DNA of 24,756 bases, taken from the NCBI GenBank assembly GCA_009705185.1, contig WLCS01000001.1, forward strand, positions 1-24,756, in the 5' to 3' direction. Source of the DNA: Actinomycetota bacterium (GTDB lineage: Bacteria; Actinomycetota; Actinomycetes; Nanopelagicales; Nanopelagicaceae). Of the stretch, positions 18,960 through 24,756 are shown in pieces. Numbering within the stretch: position 1 is the stretch's first letter; each line of letters begins with the position of its first letter. Both the position numbers and the translations under genes were made by a program. The notes under the pieces are model-generated. The model was not told the DNA's origin, made no database searches, and was given only the letters and a program-made list of their open reading frames with translations.

Positions 18960-20263
18960 GGCTTCTCCAAACGCACTGAGATTGCTTGTCCGTGTGCAGG
19001 GAGATCTTCAGAGTTTGCAAGAGTAATAACAGTTGATGCGATATCCGTAAATGCCTTCTCGCTATATTCAATGAAATGTAATCCACGTAAAAATGTTTGC
19101 ACCGACAAACCCGAACTGTGGCAAGCGCAACCACCTGTAGGTAAAACGTGGTTTGAACCCGCAGAGTAATCTCCCAGTGAAACCGGAGAAAAGCGACCGA
19201 TAAAGACAGCTCCCGCATTTCGAATTCGTGATGCATCTACAGAAGATTGAGCAGTCTGAATTTCTAAGTGCTCGGCTGCATATGCATTGACGACATCAAT
19301 TCCTTGATCAATTGAATCCACTAGTGCAATAGCAGACTGAATACCTAACAGCGCTGTGCGAATTCGCTCTGAGTGCTTAGCCTGCATAACTCGGATTTCA
19401 AGTTCAGCAACAACTTCTTTTGCTAGTTTTTCAGATGGAGTAACAAGGACTGCCGCTGCGATCACATCATGTTCTGCTTGGCTTATTAAGTCAGCTGCAA
19501 CTTCTGATGCTCGTGCAGAATCGTCGGCAAGGATTGCAATTTCTGTTGGTCCAGCTTCAGAATCAATTCCAATTAATCCGCGTAGCGCGCGCTTGGCTGC
19601 TGCGACATAAATATTTCCAGGTCCAGTTACTAAATCACATTTCTCGCAGAGATCTTTCATACCGTAGCCAAAGAGTGCAATCGCTTGTGCACCGCCGACT
19701 GCGTAGACCTCGGTGATTCCAAGCAGAGCGCACGTTGCAAGAATTGTTGGGTGAGGCAATCCCCCAAATTCTTTCTGTGGCGGTGATGCAACAGCGATGC
19801 TCTGAACCTTTGCAATTTGTGCGGGGATAACATTCATCATCACGCTACTTGGATATACAGCGCGACCTCCTGGAACATAAAGGCCCACTCGGTCTACAGG
19901 AATCCACTTTTCGGTTACAACGCCACCATCGACTACAACTGTGGTGTGCTCTTTACGCACCTGATCATTGTGAACAATACGAATTCTCTCTGCTGAAATT
20001 TCTAGCGCTGCGCGAATAGCTGGATCAAGTTCTGCGAGTGATGAATCCAAAGCGCTCTGCGGGACACGAATTGATTGTGGTGTAACGCCATCGAACTCTT
20101 GGGCCAATGCAATCAGATCAGATTCATTACCTTCTCGTACACGTGTGAGAATGGGTTCGATCGCAACCATTGCTGTTGCAACGTCAAGTGATGCACGCGG
20201 CAAGAGTCGCTGGTAGCCAGCTTTATCCAAGGACTTTCCACGTAAGTCAACAGTACGAATCAC
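18956..20263 (-). CDS. hisD: Histidinol dehydrogenase
   Basis: A 435-residue zinc- and NAD-dependent enzyme that oxidises L-histidinol to histidine in two steps. Motifs include [23 protein letters not shown], the zinc region ISQAEHD and the C-terminal [15 protein letters not shown]. It is the first gene of the long his-trp run. The start is GTG at 20263; an ATG two bases upstream is out of frame and hits TGA at once. There is no clear Shine-Dalgarno, but a TAGAAT box ends 7 bases above the GTG, so the mRNA may be leaderless. Confidence 0.97.
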   Translation of the reverse strand: MIRTVDLRGKSLDKAGYQRLLPRASLDVATAMVAIEPILTRVREGNESDLIALAQEFDGVTPQSIRVPQSALDSSLAELDPAIRAALEISAERIRIVHNDQVRKEHTTVVVDGGVVTEKWIPVDRVGLYVPGGRAVYPSSVMMNVIPAQIAKVQSIAVASPPQKEFGGLPHPTILATCALLGITEVYAVGGAQAIALFGYGMKDLCEKCDLVTGPGNIYVAAAKRALRGLIGIDSEAGPTEIAILADDSARASEVAADLISQAEHDVIAAAVLVTPSEKLAKEVVAELEIRVMQAKHSERIRTALLGIQSAIALVDSIDQGIDVVNAYAAEHLEIQTAQSSVDASRIRNAGAVFIGRFSPVSLGDYSAGSNHVLPTGGCACHSSGLSVQTFLRGLHFIEYSEKAFTDIASTVITLANSEDLPAHGQAISVRLEKP

Positions 20264-20275
20264 ATGCTCATTCTA
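20263..20275 (-). promoter_or_regulatory. Candidate -10 box and start point of the his-trp unit
   Basis: TAGAAT (20275-20270) matches TATAAT at five of six positions. Six bases (GAGCAT) separate it from the GTG of hisD, so transcription would begin at or next to the start codon. The -35 region shows no good match, which is common for actinobacterial promoters. The box lies in the 51-base gap between dnaE and hisD. Confidence 0.45.
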
Positions 20276-20314
20276 CTTTGATGGAAAATGCTGGCGAGAC
20301 GAGATTAATGAGAG

Positions 20315-23300
20315 CTAAATACGTACTAGGCAGTCTGGGCCCAAAATTGCTTTGAGATCTGCGCTCAGACTTGGTGAAGAAGTTACTAGCGCGTCAATTT
20401 TCAAGGTCGTTGATTTCTCTTGATCAACTACTTGCAAATGTACTTCTCGCTTGCCGGGATGAGAGCGCAGAATTTCTTTCACGCGTTCAACAATGGGAGG
20501 CGTCACTTGTGAGGAGGGAAGTGAAATCAGAAGCGGGCCTGTTGGCGCTGCGGAGATGTCTGGCATTTTCATCTCCATTGCAGTGAAACGTACTTGTTCA
20601 TCAGTGCGAGAGAAACGTCCTCGGACAACAACCACGCGATCTTCGGTCAGCGAGAGTGCGTATTGGTTATAGGTGTTTGAGAAGAAGAGAACTTCAATAG
20701 CTCCTTCAAGATCTTCAACGTTCACCACAGCCCATGATGCGCCCTGACGTGAAACTTTTCTTTGAATTCCTGTAATGAGACCACCGATTGTGACGACTCC
20801 ATCTGGTGGACTGTCATCAAGTAACTGGCTGATGGACATATCTGTATGAGAGCGCAGCACGTGCTCGACACCGAGCAGCGGATGATCGGAAACATAGAGA
20901 CCTAACATTTCGCGCTCGAATGTGAGCAAGGTGGATTTATCCCACTCGGTGTTCGGAATTTCTACTTCGATTCCTGCGACAGTTGAGATTGAATCTCCAC
21001 CAAAGAGATCGAACTGCCCAATAGCTTCGGCACGTTTGGTTTCAATGACAGAATCGATAGCCTCAAGGTGAACTGCCATCAAACCCTTACGAGGATGGTT
21101 GAGCGAATCAAATGCTCCGGCCTTAATCAAAGATTCAATTGTTTTCTTATTACAAACATTTGCATCCACTTTTGCTAAGAAATCCCCGAAGGATGTAAAC
21201 GCACCCTTAGCAGAACGCGATGCTTTCACAGATGCAACAACTCCTTCGCCAACATTGCGGATAGCTGCTAATCCAAAACGAATATCCTTACCGCGAGGCG
21301 TGTACTCGGCATCGGACTCATTTACATCTGGTGGAAGTACTTTGATTCCCATACGTCTGCACTCAGAGAGATAGAGTGCGGATTTATCTTTATCATCGCG
21401 CACACTTGTAAGTAGCGCTGCCATATATTCAGTAGGGAAATTTGCCTTGAGATAGGCAGTCCAAAACGATACGACTCCGTACCCCGCACTGTGCGCACGG
21501 TTAAATGCATAGTCAGAGAACGGAATAAGAACTTCCCATAATCTCTTAATCGCCGCTTCTGAGAATCCATTCGCTTTCATTCCAGCTTCAAAAGGAATGT
21601 ATTCCTTATCTAGAATTTCTTTATTTTTCTTACCCATTGCTTTACGTAAAAGATCTGCGCGTCCGAGAGTAAAGCCTGCAACTTTTTGTGCAATTGCCAT
21701 TACCTGTTCTTGATAAACAATGAGTCCGTAGGTATCACCCAAAATATCTTGCAAGGCATCTGAAAGCTCAGGGTGAATTGGTTCAACTGGTTTGCGACCA
21801 TTCTTTCGATCTGCATAGTTATTGTGAGCGTTCTCCCCCATTGGTCCAGGTCGATACAGGGCAATCACCGCAGAGATGTCAGCAAATGAATCTGGAGACA
21901 TGCTGCGAAGGAGTGCGCGCATTGGTCCGCCGTCGAGCTGGAAAACTCCGAGCGTATCGCCGCGCGAAAGAAGTTCGAATGTCTTTTGATCTGCAAGTGG
22001 TAGATCTTCAAGTACGAGATCAATGTTTTGATTTGCTTTGATATTAAGCAACGCGTCATCGAGTACCGAAAGATTTCGAAGACCAAGAAAGTCCATCTTA
22101 AGTAAGCCAGTAGATTCGCATGCACCCATATCAAATTGAGTGATGATTGCACCATCAGCTTCACGTCGATGAATTGGAATTACATCGAGCAGTGGCTCTC
22201 GAGAGAGAATGACGCCGGCTGCGTGCACACCCCATTGGCGCTTGAGACCCTCAAGACCTTTTGCGAGATCAACTACTCGCTTTGAATCTGGATCAGTGTC
22301 GTACAGCGTTCTAAATTCTCCGGCCTCACCAAAGCGTGGGTCCTTATTATCAAATACCCCCGAAAGTGTGATGTCTTTGCCCATCACTGAAGGAGGCAAC
22401 GCTTTAGTTAATTTCTCGCCAATTGCATATGGGTATCCAAGAACTCTTGTTGCATCTTTGAGCGATTGTTTAGATTTAATCGTTCCGTAAGTAATAATCT
22501 GCGCAACACGATCTTCACCGTACTTCTCTGTTGCATAGCGAATCATTTCTGATCTTCTACGTTCATCGAAGTCCAAATCGATATCAGGCATCGAAATACG
22601 TTCTGGATTGAGGAATCGCTCAAAAAGTAATCCGTGTTCAATGGGATCAAGACCGGTGATTCCAAGTGCATAAGCCACCAGAGATCCTGCGGCAGAACCG
22701 CGACCAGGACCTACGCGGATTCCAACTTTCTTTGCATGCGTGACCAAGTCGGCAACAACAAGGAAGTAACCAGGGAATCCCATTTTTATCATGACATCTA
22801 ATTCGTAATTCAGACGGGTGAAATGTTCTGGAGAAGCTTTATCGCCCATCTTCTGGCTCAACCCACGAATCGCCTCTTTTCGTAACCACGAATCTTCAGT
22901 TTCACCTTGAGGAACTTCAAAAGCCGGCATGAGATTTTCATCTTCGCGCAGCTTTACATTGCAACGTTCTGCAATAAGCAAGGTGTTATCGCAAGATTCA
23001 GGAATCTCCTTGAAGAGTTCGCGCATTTGTGCCGGCGTTTTAAGATAAAACTCATCGTTATCAAATTTAAATCGCTTGGGATCAGCAAGAGTAGAACCTG
23101 ATTGAACGCAGAGCAGAGCTTCGTGAGCAGGAGCATCTTCATGGAATGTGTAGTGCAAATCATTTGTAGCAAGTAATGGAAGTTTTAACTCTTTGCCTAG
23201 CTTGATCAAATCGGCTTTAACGCGGCTTTCAATATCAATGTGGTGATCCATTACTTCTAAAAAGAAATTATTAGCTCCAAAAATATCTCTGTAGTCACTT

Positions 23301-23848
23301 GCTGCTCTGAGCGCCTCTTTGTAATTACCCATACGAAGACGGGTTTGAATTTCTCCACCAGGGCAACCAGTTGTAGCAATGAGACCATCGGCATATCGTG
23401 AAATGAGTTCACGATCCATGCGTGGTTTGTAGTAATAGCCTTCTAAGGATGCAAGAGAAGATAATCTAAAAAGATTTGCTAGACCTTGATTATTCTCAGC
23501 CAAAATAGTCATGTGCGTATATGCGCCACCACCGGAAACATCATCTTCTCCGCCATCGGCCCACTGAACGCGCTTCTTATCAAATCGGGATTCAGGAGCA
23601 ACATAGGCTTCGATTCCGATGATTGGTTTAACGCCTGCTTTTGTTGCTTGTTTGTAAAAATCAAATGCACCAAAAACATTTCCATGATCTGTCATTGCTA
23701 TCGCCGGCATTTCTTGGCGAGCAACTTCTTTTACTAAATCGCCAACGCGCGCGGCACCATCGAGCATCGAGTACTCAGTGTGCACATGCAAATGTACAAA
23801 AGAGTCTTTCGTCGATGCCCGTGAAGCTGAAAAATCTTCAGATGACAT
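20315..23848 (-). CDS. dnaE: DNA polymerase III alpha subunit
   Basis: The 1177-residue replicative polymerase, DnaE1 type. The N-terminal PHP domain keeps all metal residues, judged by alignment to M. tuberculosis DnaE1: H21, H23, D30, H55, E80, H112, C162, D230 and H232, so it probably proofreads itself. The polymerase palm has D422 and D424 in PDIDLDFDERRR, with PGRGSAAGSLV before it and a third acidic site in KMDFLGL. A helix-hairpin-helix region (about 850-900) and a C-terminal OB domain (about 990-1080) follow. Length is close to mycobacterial DnaE1. The ATG lies 19 bases after the RluD-type gene and has no purine-rich Shine-Dalgarno; TAATGT lies 9 bases before the ATG. Confidence 0.98.
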   Translation of the reverse strand: MSSEDFSASRASTKDSFVHLHVHTEYSMLDGAARVGDLVKEVARQEMPAIAMTDHGNVFGAFDFYKQATKAGVKPIIGIEAYVAPESRFDKKRVQWADGGEDDVSGGGAYTHMTILAENNQGLANLFRLSSLASLEGYYYKPRMDRELISRYADGLIATTGCPGGEIQTRLRMGNYKEALRAASDYRDIFGANNFFLEVMDHHIDIESRVKADLIKLGKELKLPLLATNDLHYTFHEDAPAHEALLCVQSGSTLADPKRFKFDNDEFYLKTPAQMRELFKEIPESCDNTLLIAERCNVKLREDENLMPAFEVPQGETEDSWLRKEAIRGLSQKMGDKASPEHFTRLNYELDVMIKMGFPGYFLVVADLVTHAKKVGIRVGPGRGSAAGSLVAYALGITGLDPIEHGLLFERFLNPERISMPDIDLDFDERRRSEMIRYATEKYGEDRVAQIITYGTIKSKQSLKDATRVLGYPYAIGEKLTKALPPSVMGKDITLSGVFDNKDPRFGEAGEFRTLYDTDPDSKRVVDLAKGLEGLKRQWGVHAAGVILSREPLLDVIPIHRREADGAIITQFDMGACESTGLLKMDFLGLRNLSVLDDALLNIKANQNIDLVLEDLPLADQKTFELLSRGDTLGVFQLDGGPMRALLRSMSPDSFADISAVIALYRPGPMGENAHNNYADRKNGRKPVEPIHPELSDALQDILGDTYGLIVYQEQVMAIAQKVAGFTLGRADLLRKAMGKKNKEILDKEYIPFEAGMKANGFSEAAIKRLWEVLIPFSDYAFNRAHSAGYGVVSFWTAYLKANFPTEYMAALLTSVRDDKDKSALYLSECRRMGIKVLPPDVNESDAEYTPRGKDIRFGLAAIRNVGEGVVASVKASRSAKGAFTSFGDFLAKVDANVCNKKTIESLIKAGAFDSLNHPRKGLMAVHLEAIDSVIETKRAEAIGQFDLFGGDSISTVAGIEVEIPNTEWDKSTLLTFEREMLGLYVSDHPLLGVEHVLRSHTDMSISQLLDDSPPDGVVTIGGLITGIQRKVSRQGASWAVVNVEDLEGAIEVLFFSNTYNQYALSLTEDRVVVVRGRFSRTDEQVRFTAMEMKMPDISAAPTGPLLISLPSSQVTPPIVERVKEILRSHPGKREVHLQVVDQEKSTTLKIDALVTSSPSLSADLKAILGPDCLVRI

Positions 23849-23851
23849 GGT

Positions 23852-23868
23852 GGCGCAACATTAGCGCC
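23852..23868. repeat. Short inverted repeat before dnaE
   Basis: GGCGC and GCGCC flank a 7-base spacer, ending three bases before the dnaE ATG. It could form a 5-bp GC hairpin in the mRNA at the place a ribosome-binding site is expected. The TAATGT in its loop could instead be a -10 box. Confidence 0.35.
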
Positions 23869-24756
23869 TAAGGCAGTACTGCCTCGGATAGCAACGCCAG
23901 AGAAGATTGCAGATCGGGCGGGTATGGCGCGTTGAGCACGAGCGGAATTCCATTTGTTGGATGGTTAAATCGCAATTCAAGAGCATGAAGCCAAGGTCGA
24001 GACATCTGCATTTTCTTTCCTAAGACAGGATCTGCGCCATAGGTTGTATCGCCCACGAGTGGATGATTCAGTGCAGAGAAGTGGACACGAATCTGATGCG
24101 TGCGACCAGTCTCGAGTTCTACTTTTACCAACGATACTGATCTGTAGTACTCAATGACTTCGTAATGAGTGATGCTCTCTTTACCTGTGGCCACCACAGC
24201 AAATCGATGATCCTCTTTGGGATGGCGATCAATCGGTGCATCAATTGTTCCGGTTGAAGGATCCATATGTCCCTGAACGAGTGCGTGATAAGTTTTTTCA
24301 ACTTCATGATTGCGGAACATTTCCTTTAACTTCAAATATGCAGAATCAGTCTTTGCAATAATCATGAGTCCCGAAGTTCCAGCATCTAAACGATGAACAA
24401 CACCTGCGCGCTCTGCCGGACCGGAAGTTGAAATTGTGTAGCCAGCAGCAAGAAGTGCGCCAACAACAGTAGGGCCCATCCAGCCAGGACTTGGATGCGC
24501 TGCGCAACCAACAGGTTTATCGATCACGACAATGTCATCATCGTTATAAACAACGGTGAGGCCTTCAAGTGGGGTGAGCGGAATTGGATCTTGATTTACT
24601 TGTGCGGGAAGTAAAACTTCAATCACTTGACCAGCAACAACTCGGTCCGATTTTCCCATTGCTTTGCCGCTTGTTGTGATGTCTCCGTCTTCAAGTAATT
24701 TAACAATCGTTGTGCGAGAAAGGCCTAAAACACGTGTGAGGGCGCTATCAATTCTC
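23868..24756 (-). CDS. RluD-family 23S rRNA pseudouridine synthase, 5' end outside window
   Basis: The frame is open to the window edge, so the true start lies beyond it. The visible 295 residues begin inside an S4 RNA-binding domain (LGLSRTTIVKLLEDGDITTSGK), then a linker with DDIVVIDKPVGCAAHPSP, then the catalytic motif VVHRLDAGTSGLMI with the nucleophilic Asp. HYEVIEYY, GRTHQIRVH and HPLVGDTTYGAD are further RluA/RluD signatures. A methionine at 24659 is internal to the S4 domain and is not the start. The S4 domain favours RluD (helix 69 of 23S rRNA) over RluA, but the exact target is inferred. In Actinobacteria lspA usually lies next upstream. Confidence 0.93.
   Translation of the reverse strand, partial: RIDSALTRVLGLSRTTIVKLLEDGDITTSGKAMGKSDRVVAGQVIEVLLPAQVNQDPIPLTPLEGLTVVYNDDDIVVIDKPVGCAAHPSPGWMGPTVVGALLAAGYTISTSGPAERAGVVHRLDAGTSGLMIIAKTDSAYLKLKEMFRNHEVEKTYHALVQGHMDPSTGTIDAPIDRHPKEDHRFAVVATGKESITHYEVIEYYRSVSLVKVELETGRTHQIRVHFSALNHPLVGDTTYGADPVLGKKMQMSRPWLHALELRFNHPTNGIPLVLNAPYPPDLQSSLALLSEAVLP
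23871..23884. repeat. 14-base perfect palindrome at the end of the RluD-type gene
   Basis: AGGCAGTACTGCCT reads the same on both strands and covers the last codons before the TAG. About one or two such 14-base palindromes are expected by chance in a window this long, so only its position at a gene junction is notable. Confidence 0.3.

Noticed and set aside
1..24756. Mobile element, prophage, CRISPR or defence island
   Set aside because: All genes are conserved housekeeping or biosynthetic genes on one strand, with no direct-repeat arrays, transposase or integrase and no target-site duplications that I could see.

Overview
The window is a compact stretch of bacterial chromosome in which every gene I can support lies on the minus strand. 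Gene content and order point to the phylum Actinobacteria: hisDCBH-priA-hisF-hisI runs into trpE-(small membrane protein)-trpC-trpB-trpA-lgt, with dnaE and an RluD-type gene upstream and gltBD and pyk downstream. As I recall it, this follows the Mycobacterium and Streptomyces arrangement. HisA is the actinobacterial PriA form. Base composition is moderately AT-rich by eye, and gene junctions are overlapping or only a few bases apart. That combination suggests a streamlined, low-GC actinobacterium, for example a freshwater acI/Nanopelagicales type. The lineage is an inference from style and synteny, not a search result.

Layout in transcription order, from high to low coordinates. (1) 24756-20315: the 3' part of an RluD-family pseudouridine synthase with an S4 domain, then dnaE. 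(2) 20263-7728: fifteen tightly packed genes that look like one transcription unit: hisD, hisC, hisB, hisH, priA, hisF, hisI, trpE, a 51-residue membrane protein, trpC, trpB, trpA, a MauE-like membrane protein, a DsbA-like thiol oxidoreductase, lgt and a VIT-family metal transporter (sixteen counting the 51-residue protein). Eight junctions are 4-base ATGA stop/start overlaps. (3) 7623-1659: gltB and gltD, glutamate synthase, with a hairpin over the gltB ribosome-binding site. (4) 1619-177: pyk. (5) 132-60: a short-armed tRNA with anticodon CAA, abutting the first codons of a probable response regulator that runs off the left edge.

The middle block builds histidine and tryptophan. PriA probably serves both pathways, because the residues linked to HisA and TrpF activity are present and there is no trpF here. 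trpD, trpG, hisG, hisE and a histidinol-phosphatase gene are not in the window. The tail of the block (MauE, DsbA, Lgt) is a cell-envelope module for extracytoplasmic disulfides and lipoprotein lipidation. GltBD supplies glutamate for the amino-acid pathways and Pyk completes glycolysis.

I see no mobile element, CRISPR array, prophage or defence system. The most interesting points are small: the class I-shaped CAA tRNA, the miniature trp-operon membrane protein, the gltB leader hairpin and a probable leaderless hisD start. No gap between genes exceeds about 105 bases.
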